A stretch of DNA of 15,968 nucleotides from JBBDYG01 sp040901765 (GCA_040901765.1 JBBDYG010000100.1:1-15968), one strand, 5' to 3'; positions 7,760-15,560 are shown, counted from the first letter of the stretch. The notes: a model not told the origin generated them from the sequence alone. Made by a program: numbers and translations.

Positions 7760-7924
7760 TGTAAATGCTCCTATTAGGTAGGGCGAGTCGGAGGCGAACT
7801 GCGCACATTGCCACAAATTGTTACTACGAGTGGCGCAGCACAGTGACGTTACAATGACCTGAATGCAGGCCACTGGCGCGAGCAGAAGGCGTGCTGCGCA
7901 TCACAACACATGCGCTGGCAAAGC
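7760..7924 (-). promoter_or_regulatory. Leader region of the HMA/ABC operon
   Basis: This 165-base gap separates the cysteine-rich gene from the HMA gene. Near the start codon there is a small palindrome CCTATTAGG (7770-7778) that overlaps the ribosome binding site, and a direct repeat CATTGTA (7748-7754 and 7757-7763). GCCACAAAT at 7810-7818 also occurs at 48-56. I found no clear -35/-10 pair, so the operon may be read through from the promoter near 8420. Confidence 0.35.
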
Positions 7925-8386
7925 TCAGACTAAGAAACGGCACAGCCGTATGCAGACTTCCAGCGCCAACTGCGGAGAAATCTCGAGCGCGGTTGACGTT
8001 GCGATTCTTCGATCGCCATCAGCGTCGATTCCAGCCGAGTCCACAAAACTGCAAGTTGCCAAAACTTCCCCTACCGAATCGCCGTTGATCGGCGACGGTG
8101 GTTGTTGGGAGGGCATGCTTTGACAGCACCAGCAGGCCTTCTGGCAAGGGGCAGAGGAATCGTGTGGGTTGTCAATGCAAATCGAAGAAGGGGCAACTGC
8201 CGTTTCCGGTGTGCAGCACTCGCCGTTCTGGCAGCATTCGCTCAAGCGATGCTCTTGCTCTGTAGTCTGCTGGCTGCACCCGCTAAGCCTGCATAGCGCG
8301 TGAGTTTGCTGAAGACTGCCCATCAACGCGACCACCACGCTGCACGCGGCGATAATGCGCTTCGTGATGGTGTTGCGGTAGAACAC
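7925..8386 (-). CDS. Small cysteine-rich exported protein, unknown family
   Basis: I do not recognise a named family. The 153-residue product has a basic N-terminus and hydrophobic segment (about 10-30) that looks like a signal peptide ending near THA. The mature part has 14 cysteines in clusters: Cys32, Cys37, CC at 51-52, CC at 57-58, Cys70, Cys81, CWCC around 85-88, Cys112, and a C-terminal pair in VCIRLCRFLV (145, 149). The density suggests metal binding or many disulfides. The start is GTG with AAAAAGG at good spacing, and a good promoter lies just upstream, which supports a real gene despite its small size. It is the first gene after the promoter and may be co-transcribed with the HMA operon 165 bases downstream. 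A periplasmic metal-buffer role is inference. Confidence 0.7.
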   Translation of the reverse strand: MFYRNTITKRIIAACSVVVALMGSLQQTHALCRLSGCSQQTTEQEHRLSECCQNGECCTPETAVAPSSICIDNPHDSSAPCQKACWCCQSMPSQQPPSPINGDSVGEVLATCSFVDSAGIDADGDRRIATSTALEISPQLALEVCIRLCRFLV

Positions 8387-8810
8387 GGGTAAACCTTTTT
8401 GGTCAGCCTATGACGATCTTATAGGATATTCGGCACAGAGGCTTAAGTTCGGTTAAGTATTTTGTGCTGAAGAACCACCGGCGATGGCATTGCTATCGAC
8501 CCGCTTTGTACCCGACGTTAACGACGACCAGTCCGAGGCGCTTAATTTTGGTCGCCACCAATCGATTTAAGTCAAGCCGAGCGCGTGGACAACCGCAGGA
8601 CTTAGTTCAACCGACTCGCTCTATTTTACGCGATGGTGTCTTTGAGATGCAATACGCAGCGGGAATCCGAAATATGTGCAAATCGAGATTGCCTCACGTC
8701 GGGATCCTGACAATCGCCACGGCGAGCGATAAGGCCAACGCTTCGGCGACGTCGTTTAGCGGGGAAAAGCGTTACGAATCCCGCAGCCTAACGGCCACTC
8801 CGCAACTTGT
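8387..8810. other. Intergenic region between the RND adaptor and the cysteine-rich gene
   Basis: This 424-base gap has no convincing gene. The part at 8400-8460 holds the promoter described separately. The rest is the 3' region of the RND operon; I saw no strong terminator hairpin with a T-run after the adaptor stop codon. Confidence 0.6.
8418..8457 (-). promoter_or_regulatory. Promoter with phased direct repeat, OmpR/PhoB-type layout
   Basis: On the minus strand TATAAG (8418-8423) makes a good -10 about 32 bases before the GTG of the cysteine-rich gene. Upstream is CTTAA-CCGAA-CTTAAG (8442-8457): two CTTAA units whose starts are 10 bases apart, one helical turn, with the nearer unit covering the weak -35 position (TTAAGC, 17-base spacer). 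A poor -35 replaced by a one-turn direct repeat is the usual arrangement for activation by an OmpR/PhoB-family response regulator. The unit also reads as an inverted repeat CTTAA-N6-TTAAG. A second inverted repeat CCTAT-N9-ATAGG (8407-8425) overlaps the -10. The regulator gene is not in the window. Confidence 0.5.
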
Positions 8811-10136
8811 TTATTCGGGCTTAATCACATCGACCGCCTGTCCCTGCTGCAGCGATTCCGCTCGGGCTAAAACGACCGTGTCGTTCTCGTTGACTCCGGC
8901 GAGGACTTCCACTTCTGGTCCGCTGCGCAGGCCCAACTCAACCTTCCGTCGGTCGATCTTGCCGGACTCGACGCAACAGCAGAAGGCTTCATTGCCGTCG
9001 CGGACGATCGCCGTGGTCGGGAGCGTAACGGCGTTTTCCCGTTGGTCGAGCAGGATGGTGGCGAGGGCGTACATGCCTGGGCGGAGCGCGGCCTGTTCGT
9101 TGGGAACTTCGAATTCGACGCGGAGCGATCGGTTCGAGCCATCGAGCGACCAACTGGTCCGGCTAACGGACGCTTCCAATTCCTTGTTGTGGAGCGCCTG
9201 CACGCGGAACTTGGCCGGATCGCCGACGTCGACGAGCGCGGCTTCCATTTCCGGAACGTCCACAAACACGCGAACCTTGTCGATGCGAGCGACTTCCAAG
9301 AGTGGCTTCGCGGCTCCGCCACCCCCGGGTTGCACGTAGTGGCCGGTATCGATCGACCGCTGAATGACTACGCCGTCGAAGGGCGACTTGATGTCAGCAT
9401 AGCCAACCATTGTCTTGGCGTGCGACTGATTCGCTTTCGCGACGCGGACCTGTGCTTCGGCAGCGACTTTGTCGGTTTGGGCTTGGCGGATTTTGGCTTG
9501 GGCTTCCTCGGCTGCCGCCTGTGCCGAGCGGACGGCGGCTGCGGCCTCGCGGCGCGCTGCGTCCGCAGCCTGGAGTTGGCTGAGCGTTTCGTCGGCAAGC
9601 TTTTGCGTCACGGAGCCACGGGCCGCTAACTCCTTTAGGCGCACGTGCTCCGCCTGCCAGCGCGCATGTTCGCCTTCCGCCCGACCGATCCCGGCTTCGG
9701 CTTGCTCGATTTTGGCGGTGGCCGTATCGTATGCCGCCTGCGAGGCCACGACATTCGCCTTGGCTTGTTGCACCTCGGCTTCCGCTTGGGTGACGAGGGC
9801 CGCGTGCAACTCCAGATCGTCCTGCAACTCGGGAATTGAAAGGACGATTAGCGACTGACCCTGCTTGACCGAATCGCCGATGTCGACCGACACCTTTTCG
9901 ACATAGCCTGCCAGCTTGGGAAGGAGCGGCGTGCTTTCGAAGGCTTCGATGCGAGCTGGTTGGGAGGTGTAAAGCGTCAGCGTTTTTTGCTGGGGTTTGC
10001 CTGCCGTGACGCGGTCGAGCGGCGCGGCGGTCGAGCGGCTCGCGGCCTCGGCTCCCACGGGCCGACTACAACCTCCCGCTGCCACGAGCGCGCCGCAGAT
10101 CGCAAGTGTAACACTAAGTAAGGCGTAAGATTTCAT
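8811..10136 (-). CDS. RND efflux membrane fusion lipoprotein
   Basis: This 441-residue adaptor joins the RND pump to its outer membrane channel. It starts with a probable lipoprotein signal (Cys23 in AAGGC, a weak lipobox). The first lipoyl half LLPKLAGYVEKVSVDIGDSV is at 71-90. A long Ala/Glu/Gln-rich helical hairpin follows (about 105-245), then the second lipoyl half IKSPFDGVVIQRSIDTGHYV (249-268), a beta-barrel (about 285-365) and a membrane-proximal domain. In the last domain EAFCCCVESGKI (384-395) has three cysteines in a row where most relatives have hydrophobic residues. The ATG at 10136 has AGGAG at good spacing; the longer upstream reading overlaps the pump gene and is rejected. It lies 25 bases after the pump gene, so adaptor and pump share a transcript in the order pump then adaptor. 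Confidence 0.92.
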   Translation of the reverse strand: MKSYALLSVTLAICGALVAAGGCSRPVGAEAASRSTAAPLDRVTAGKPQQKTLTLYTSQPARIEAFESTPLLPKLAGYVEKVSVDIGDSVKQGQSLIVLSIPELQDDLELHAALVTQAEAEVQQAKANVVASQAAYDTATAKIEQAEAGIGRAEGEHARWQAEHVRLKELAARGSVTQKLADETLSQLQAADAARREAAAAVRSAQAAAEEAQAKIRQAQTDKVAAEAQVRVAKANQSHAKTMVGYADIKSPFDGVVIQRSIDTGHYVQPGGGGAAKPLLEVARIDKVRVFVDVPEMEAALVDVGDPAKFRVQALHNKELEASVSRTSWSLDGSNRSLRVEFEVPNEQAALRPGMYALATILLDQRENAVTLPTTAIVRDGNEAFCCCVESGKIDRRKVELGLRSGPEVEVLAGVNENDTVVLARAESLQQGQAVDVIKPE

Positions 10137-10161
10137 AGAAAGACTCCTGCAAGTCGGCGAT

Positions 10162-13100
10162 TCACGCTGCGACCGCCGATGGCTGGTAATGGGAACTTCC
10201 TTTATCGCTGGGGTCGAGCGACGGAGAGGACTTGCCGGCCCGCGCTTGCAGCAGGGCAAACACGCTGGGCAGCACGAACAAGGTTGCAGCGGTGGCGGCG
10301 AGGAGGCCGCCAATCACGGCCCGGCCGAGCGGGGCGTTCTGCTGGCCCGCCTCGCCAAACCCCAGCGCCATCGGGAGCATACCGGCAATCATGGCGCAGC
10401 TCGTCATCAGAATCGCCCGCAGACGGCTCGTGGCCCCGCTGACGGCGGCTTCCCGGGCAGCGAGGCCCTCGTGAAACCGCTTCGCAGCAAACGTGACTAG
10501 CAAGATCGCGTTCGCCATCGCGATGCCGATCGCCATGATCGCCCCGATAAAGGACTGGATATTCAGCGTCGTGCCGGTAATCCACAGCATGAGCACCACA
10601 CCGGCAACCACCGCCGGCGCCGTGGAAACGGTGACCAAAGCCAATCGCAGGGATTGAAAGTTAGCGGTCAGCAGCAGAAGCACCGCCACGACGGCAAGCC
10701 CCAAACCGATGGTCAGGCCGGTTTGCATTTCGCGCATCGGAGGAATCTGGCCTCGGGTTTCGACTTGGATTCCGGTCGGCGATTCACCCGCTCGTTCGAT
10801 GGCCCGGGTGACTTCGCGCGAGACGGTTCCCAAGTCGGTGTTGGCGATGTTCGCGGTAAGCGTGATTTGGCGTCGCATATTGTAGCGGTCGTATTGCCCC
10901 GGCATGGTGCCCGCCTGAATCTCCGCCACGTCGCGAATTAAGATTTGTCTGCCTTCGGTACGCTTGAGCGGAATGCGGCCGAGTTCCTCCGCCGAACTAA
11001 CGGTATCGATTCCATCGGGATTTCGCATCACCGGTCGGGGGATTTCGACCTGCACCTGATAGGCGATGCCACTCTTGGGGTCGGCCCAGTAGTTGGGGAC
11101 GACGAAGCGGCTCGACGAGGTTGCCGTTACCAGCGCCCGAGAAACGTCGACCGGCATCAATCCGGCGACGCCGGCCTTCTCACGATCGACGTTCACCTGA
11201 ATCGTAGGGTAATCGAGGGATTGGCCCGTTTGTAGATCGCGCAAGAAGGGAATTTGCGCTAGCTCCTGGCGAATCTTCTCGGCATACAGCCGGTTGTCGG
11301 CGAAGTTGGGCCCGCTCACCGCAACTTCGACGGGCGTGGTCGCGCCGAAGCTCATGACTTCGTTTACGATATCGGAAGGCTCGAACGAAAGCCGCACGTC
11401 GGGCATCGCCGCCGTTAGCCGGTCTCGCAAGCGCTCCTTCAGCTCCTCGTCGCGAAAGCCGCTCTCGTCATTGAGATCGACGTAGAGAATCGCTTCCTCG
11501 GGACCGCGCGACCATTGATACACGGCGTTCACGGGGAAATTCGAGTGGATCATGCCCACGTAGCCGAGCGTCAAGTCGACGTTGTCTGCGCCAAGCTCGT
11601 CGGCGATCAGCTTCAGTGCCTCTTTCGCCAATTCTTCGGTGCGGGCGATATGCGTGCCGTCGGGCGCGCGCATCCGCAAGCGGAACTGGCCGGCGTCGAC
11701 CGTCGGAAAGATGCCGCGTCCGACCCGCGATCCCACGATGGCAATGATGGCGAGACTCAACACCAGGTAGAGGCCAAGCACCAGCCAGCGGAATTGAACA
11801 AACCGATTCAACAGGGCCTCGTATCGATGCCGTACCCGATCGAAACGACCGGGCGCTTGGTGGCCCTCGTGGCCCTGCGGACTCTGTTTCAGCAGCCACA
11901 CGCACAGCACCGGCACAAAGGTGCTCGACAGGAAGTACGAGGCCAGCATCGCAAAGCCGACCGACAACGACAGAGGAACGAACAGCGACCGCGCCGCGCC
12001 CTGCATAAAGAACGACGACACGAAGACCGCCAGAACGCAGAGCATCGCCAGCAGCCGCGGAACGGAGGTCTCGGCCGACCCATCGAGCACCGCCCGAGCG
12101 AGCGGCTGGCCTTGTTGGACGTGGGCGTGAATGTTTTCGATCGCCACCGTCGCCTCATCGACCAAGATGCCGATCGCCAGTGCCAAGCCGCCGAGCGTCA
12201 TGAGATTGATGGTTTGGCCCGTCATCCACAACGCGACGACGGCCGACATCAGCGCCAGCGGAATGTTCAAGACGACGATCAGCGCGCTGCGCCAATCGCG
12301 CAAGAAGAGTAAGATCATTAGCCCGACGAGCAATGCCCCGAGCAGACCTTCGGTCACGACACCCCCGACGGCCCGCGTCACATAGGGCGATTGATCGAAC
12401 TCAAACCGGACTTCGATTCCCTTGCCTTCCTCACCCAAGGCGTCGCGCATCTTGGGCAAGGCGTCTTTGATATTGTTGATGACGCTTAGCGTCGAGGCAT
12501 CGGCCCGCTTGGTTGCCAGGATGTAAACCGCTCGTCGGCCATTGGCCAGCGCGTAGCCGGCCGGAGCATCGGCTGAGTCTTGGATCGTGGCGATGTCCCG
12601 AATAAAAACGGGCGACTCCCCCATGCGAATGGGAATGGTCCCAAGCTGACTCACTTCGCGGACCACTGAGTTCACCGGCACGATGGGATACTTGTCGCCA
12701 ATGGGGATGTTCCCGGAGGGGCTGATTGCATTGCCACGGACGAGCGCGGTGATAATCTCGTCGGGCGACATTCCAAGCGATTGCAAACGCTCGGGGTCGA
12801 CCGTCACCACCACGGTCCGCGCGCTGCCGCCAAACGGCGGCGGAGCCGAAACGCCTGGCAGGCTTGCGAACATCGGGCGCACGCGGAATAGGGCTAGGTC
12901 TTGAATCTCGGCAATCGAGCGGGTGTCGCTCGAAAGGACCAGGTAGCCGACCGGTACGCTGCCCGTGTCGAACCGCATGACGAAGGGTGACACGGTTCCC
13001 GGCGGCATGAAAGCTTGCGAACGATTGACGTAGTTGATCGTCTCGGCCATGGCCTGGGCCATATCGGTCCCAGGATGAAAGTAGAGCTTCATCAAGGCGG

Positions 13101-13413
13101 TCCCCTGCACGTTTCGCGATTCAACGTGGTGGATGCCGCTGATGTAGAGAAAGTGATACTCGTAGTAGTTGGTCAGGAAGCCTTCCATTTGCGCGGGGTC
13201 CATTCCGCCGTAGGGCTGGCAGACGTAGATGACGGGCAAATTGAGGCTCGGGAAGATGTCGACTTCCATGCCGCGGGGGAGACCGCCGGGGTAGGGGAGA
13301 CCGAACTGCTCGCAGATCGAGTTGCCGACCGCCAGGAAGCTGCCGATCGCCACGGCCAGAATGATCACCATCACCGTCAGGGGGCGGCGCAGGGCAAAAG
13401 AAATCAAATGCAT
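10162..13413 (-). CDS. RND-type efflux pump permease (AcrB-like superfamily)
   Basis: This 1083-residue inner membrane proton antiporter has the duplicated RND plan: TM1 near 12-30, periplasmic porter part about 31-345, TM2-6 about 350-510, TM7 about 543-563, second periplasmic part about 565-895, and TM8-12 about 897-1058. The TM4 motif ILVDEATVAIENIHAH (416-431) carries Asp419-Glu420 where AcrB has Asp407-Asp408. In TM10, GIAMANAILLV (963-973) has Ala967 where AcrB has the essential Lys940. It also has about 20 extra residues (31-50) between TM1 and the usual VDIFP motif. GAGG precedes the ATG. It is transcribed with the fusion lipoprotein gene. The motifs place it in the hydrophobe/amphiphile group more than in the CzcA/CusA metal group, so a drug-like or organic substrate is as possible as a metal. 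Confidence 0.93.
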   Translation of the reverse strand: MHLISFALRRPLTVMVIILAVAIGSFLAVGNSICEQFGLPYPGGLPRGMEVDIFPSLNLPVIYVCQPYGGMDPAQMEGFLTNYYEYHFLYISGIHHVESRNVQGTALMKLYFHPGTDMAQAMAETINYVNRSQAFMPPGTVSPFVMRFDTGSVPVGYLVLSSDTRSIAEIQDLALFRVRPMFASLPGVSAPPPFGGSARTVVVTVDPERLQSLGMSPDEIITALVRGNAISPSGNIPIGDKYPIVPVNSVVREVSQLGTIPIRMGESPVFIRDIATIQDSADAPAGYALANGRRAVYILATKRADASTLSVINNIKDALPKMRDALGEEGKGIEVRFEFDQSPYVTRAVGGVVTEGLLGALLVGLMILLFLRDWRSALIVVLNIPLALMSAVVALWMTGQTINLMTLGGLALAIGILVDEATVAIENIHAHVQQGQPLARAVLDGSAETSVPRLLAMLCVLAVFVSSFFMQGAARSLFVPLSLSVGFAMLASYFLSSTFVPVLCVWLLKQSPQGHEGHQAPGRFDRVRHRYEALLNRFVQFRWLVLGLYLVLSLAIIAIVGSRVGRGIFPTVDAGQFRLRMRAPDGTHIARTEELAKEALKLIADELGADNVDLTLGYVGMIHSNFPVNAVYQWSRGPEEAILYVDLNDESGFRDEELKERLRDRLTAAMPDVRLSFEPSDIVNEVMSFGATTPVEVAVSGPNFADNRLYAEKIRQELAQIPFLRDLQTGQSLDYPTIQVNVDREKAGVAGLMPVDVSRALVTATSSSRFVVPNYWADPKSGIAYQVQVEIPRPVMRNPDGIDTVSSAEELGRIPLKRTEGRQILIRDVAEIQAGTMPGQYDRYNMRRQITLTANIANTDLGTVSREVTRAIERAGESPTGIQVETRGQIPPMREMQTGLTIGLGLAVVAVLLLLTANFQSLRLALVTVSTAPAVVAGVVLMLWITGTTLNIQSFIGAIMAIGIAMANAILLVTFAAKRFHEGLAAREAAVSGATSRLRAILMTSCAMIAGMLPMALGFGEAGQQNAPLGRAVIGGLLAATAATLFVLPSVFALLQARAGKSSPSLDPSDKGSSHYQPSAVAA

Positions 13414-13598
13414 GCAGTGCTATTCCTCGGCGTCGTCGTCGAAAGGGCCTTCTACCCAGTCTAACTAACCGTTCAATCCGCACAACTCGCAGATTCCCTA
13501 CATTCCGCAAAACCGGCTCGCCGATTCACCTGTAGGGGTTCGTAGCGCGGCATTACGCCGGTCGGATGTCGCCGCGGGCTCGAAGGGGGAATTGGCTG
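13414..13598. promoter_or_regulatory. Divergent promoter region between pump and channel genes
   Basis: The 185 bases between the oppositely directed pump and channel genes should hold both promoters. A perfect 7-base inverted repeat CCCTACA/TGTAGGG (13496-13502 and 13531-13537) with a 28-base spacer lies in the middle. On the minus strand TTGAAC (13471-13476), 16 bases, then TAGAAG (13449-13454) is a weak candidate promoter for the pump. No clear plus-strand promoter was found. Confidence 0.4.
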
Positions 13599-15281
13599 AT
13601 GGGAACGCGGCTCAAGATCCGCATCTTGAACGCGGCTGCCGCCGCGACATTGATGCTGGCAGGATGCACAACGTCTCGGCCGAAGGGAGCCGTCACGACG
13701 CCAATCGCGCGCGCGCCCCAGGCCAGTTCACCAGTCGCCGCCAGCGCGCCTGCAATAGTTCCGCGCGAAACAAGTTCACTTGTGGAAGTGACGCAGCTCG
13801 TCGTTCCGATTCAGGAATCGGACAAGCCAGTGGATCGAGCCACTACTAGCCCGCAAAACGAACCTTCGGGCGCGGTGCTGGCGCAACCTCCGGAGTTGCT
13901 ACCGCCGAATTCCCTTGCGGAGGATGTCGCGAAGCCTACAGAGGCGGCGCCGTTGACCGATAATACGATTCCCATCGACTTGGCCACGGCGCTGCAAGTG
14001 GCGGCTGGCCAAAACCCTCAAGTGGCATACACTCGGCAGAGAATTCAGCAAGCGTTTGCTCAGATGCGCGCCGCGGATGTTCTGTGGGTGCCGTCTTTGC
14101 GTGCGGGAATGAACTACAACAAGCATGAAGGGCGAATTCAGGATGTCGCAGGGAGGATGATCGAGACCAGCCGCGGCTCGGTGTATACGGGGCTGGGAGC
14201 GCAGGCCGTAGGCGCGGGCTCGCCGGCGGTCCCCGGACTGCTCATGGACTTCGAGCTGCGCGACGCCATCTTTCAGCCGCGAATCGCCGAGCGGATGGTC
14301 GGCGCGCGGCAGCAGGCCAGCCGCGCAGTTACCAACGACACGCTGCTCGATACGGCGGTGGCGTATATCGATTTGCTGGAAGCGCACCAAGTTGAAGCGG
14401 TCGCCAAGCAGACAGAGGAACATGCCGGTCGACTGGTTGAGCTCACAGGTTCATTCGCGCAAACCGGGCAGGGATTAGTGTCGGACGCCGACCGGTCGCT
14501 CGCGGAACTCTCGGTGCGGCAGATCGATTCGAATCGGGCCTCGGAAGCAGTCCAAGTAGCGTCGGTCCGACTCGCGCGTTTATTGAGCCAGGATCCTACG
14601 CGGCAGATCGTCCCCGTTGAGCCGGCCTTGATTCCCATTGACCTCGTTCCACTCGATTGCGTGCTTCCGGAATTGGTCGCCATTGGCCTCTCCAACCGAC
14701 CTGAGTTGGCGGAGAGCCAGTATCTTGTTGGTGCCGCGGTCGAGCGCTTGCGGAGCGAGCGCAACGCTCCGCTGCTACCGAGCGTGCTGTTAGGGCTTAG
14801 CTACGGAGGCAATGGAGGTGGGATCGGCAGCGACATTACCAATTTTGGCGATAGGCTCGATTTCGACGCGGTTGCATTTTGGGAAATCCGCAATCTCGGA
14901 TTCGGCGAGCAAGCTGCCCGCAGCGAAGCGCGGTCCGGCGTCGAGCAGGCCCGCTGGCGCCAAGTTCAAGCGATGGACCAGGTCGCCAGCGACGTTGCCG
15001 AAGCGTACGCGCAAGTCGTGGCGCGTAAAGCACAGATCGGGCTGGCGCAAGCGGGCATCCGAGCCGCCACCGAATCTTATCGACGCAACATCGATCGAAT
15101 TCGCGAAGCCCAGGGCCTGCCCATCGAAACCCTGCAGGCGATCCAAGCGATGGATCAGGCGCAGCGCCAGTACGTCCGGGCCGTTGCCGATTACAACCTA
15201 GCTCAGTTCAGTTTGCAACGAGCGTTGGGGTGGCCGGTCTCCGGGGATCTTTCCGGCGAGCGTGGTTTGTCGCCGTCGTGA
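13599..15281 (+). CDS. TolC-family outer membrane lipoprotein of the RND system
   Basis: This 560-residue protein is the probable outer membrane channel for the divergent RND pump. It has a lipoprotein signal with lipobox LAGC (Cys23), then about 100 residues rich in Pro, Ala, Thr and Ser (24-123), then the TolC-type part from IPIDLATALQVAAGQNPQV (124-142) to about 555, with two helical repeats typical of outer membrane efflux proteins. The linker is longer than in most family members. I chose the ATG at 13599 because AGGGGGA lies about 9 bases upstream and because the signal peptide then has normal length; an ATG 11 codons earlier (13566) has no such site. Low similarity in layout to the CzcC-like channel at the other end suggests that the two channels serve different pumps. 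Assignment to the RND pump is by neighbourhood. Confidence 0.9.
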   Translation: MGTRLKIRILNAAAAATLMLAGCTTSRPKGAVTTPIARAPQASSPVAASAPAIVPRETSSLVEVTQLVVPIQESDKPVDRATTSPQNEPSGAVLAQPPELLPPNSLAEDVAKPTEAAPLTDNTIPIDLATALQVAAGQNPQVAYTRQRIQQAFAQMRAADVLWVPSLRAGMNYNKHEGRIQDVAGRMIETSRGSVYTGLGAQAVGAGSPAVPGLLMDFELRDAIFQPRIAERMVGARQQASRAVTNDTLLDTAVAYIDLLEAHQVEAVAKQTEEHAGRLVELTGSFAQTGQGLVSDADRSLAELSVRQIDSNRASEAVQVASVRLARLLSQDPTRQIVPVEPALIPIDLVPLDCVLPELVAIGLSNRPELAESQYLVGAAVERLRSERNAPLLPSVLLGLSYGGNGGGIGSDITNFGDRLDFDAVAFWEIRNLGFGEQAARSEARSGVEQARWRQVQAMDQVASDVAEAYAQVVARKAQIGLAQAGIRAATESYRRNIDRIREAQGLPIETLQAIQAMDQAQRQYVRAVADYNLAQFSLQRALGWPVSGDLSGERGLSPS

Positions 15282-15335
15282 TTGGCGGGATCAACTATAA
15301 TTCGCCTCTGTTGACTTTCTCCACAACCAAAAATG

Positions 15336-15366
15336 GTCGGTAATGATCGGCTAGTGATCAACCGAC
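15336..15366 (+). terminator. Bulged 11-bp hairpin after the channel gene
   Basis: GTCGGT and TGATC, separated by an AA bulge, pair with GATCA and ACCGAC across a 7-base loop, giving 11 bp about 55 bases after the channel stop codon. There is no T-run after it, so it may protect or end the transcript only with help, or be a binding site. Confidence 0.4.
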
Positions 15367-15449
15367 GCTGACTTCCCGTTGCATCGCGAGAAGTACGAAA
15401 ACGCGGTGCAAAGAGTCCCGTGCCCTCCGATTGCCGCTCTTGCCGCAGC

Positions 15450-15478
15450 CGTAAGCCGTTAAATTCCAGTGGCTTACG
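15450..15478. repeat. 8-bp perfect inverted repeat CGTAAGCC/GGCTTACG
   Basis: Perfect 8-bp arms around a 13-base AT-rich loop (GTTAAATTCCAGT). It does not have a T-run. It is followed at once by two smaller hairpins (GACACA/TGTGTC at 15494-15511 and CATAC/GTATG at 15512-15525). Possible roles are a recombination or attachment-type site, a protein-binding site or RNA structure; the sequence alone does not decide. Confidence 0.5.
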
Positions 15479-15560
15479 ACTTGGCTTCCGATTGACACAA
15501 TCGACTGTGTCCATACTCGTGTATGATTGCGTCGTCGGATGAGATTCGGCGGAGCCACGG

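Noticed and set aside
8464..9339. Plus-strand open frame of 291 residues
   Set aside because: Most of it lies antisense to the RND fusion protein gene, and its Ser/Thr/Arg-rich composition is that of a shadow frame.
10137..10313. N-terminal extension of the RND fusion protein with several cysteines
   Set aside because: It overlaps the pump gene's end in another frame, and the lipoprotein signal and AGGAG site fix the start at 10136.
11515..12312. Plus-strand open frame of 265 residues rich in His, Arg and Gln
   Set aside because: Fully antisense to the RND pump gene; composition reflects the complement of a high-GC membrane protein gene.
15450..15478. Integron attC site (GTTAAAT fits GTTRRRY)
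   Set aside because: No matching RYYYAAC at the other side and no integrase or cassette structure nearby.
15492..15527. TTGACA and TATGAT as a promoter for the last gene
   Set aside because: The spacer is 24 bases, too long for a normal promoter, and the gene starts about 270 bases further on.
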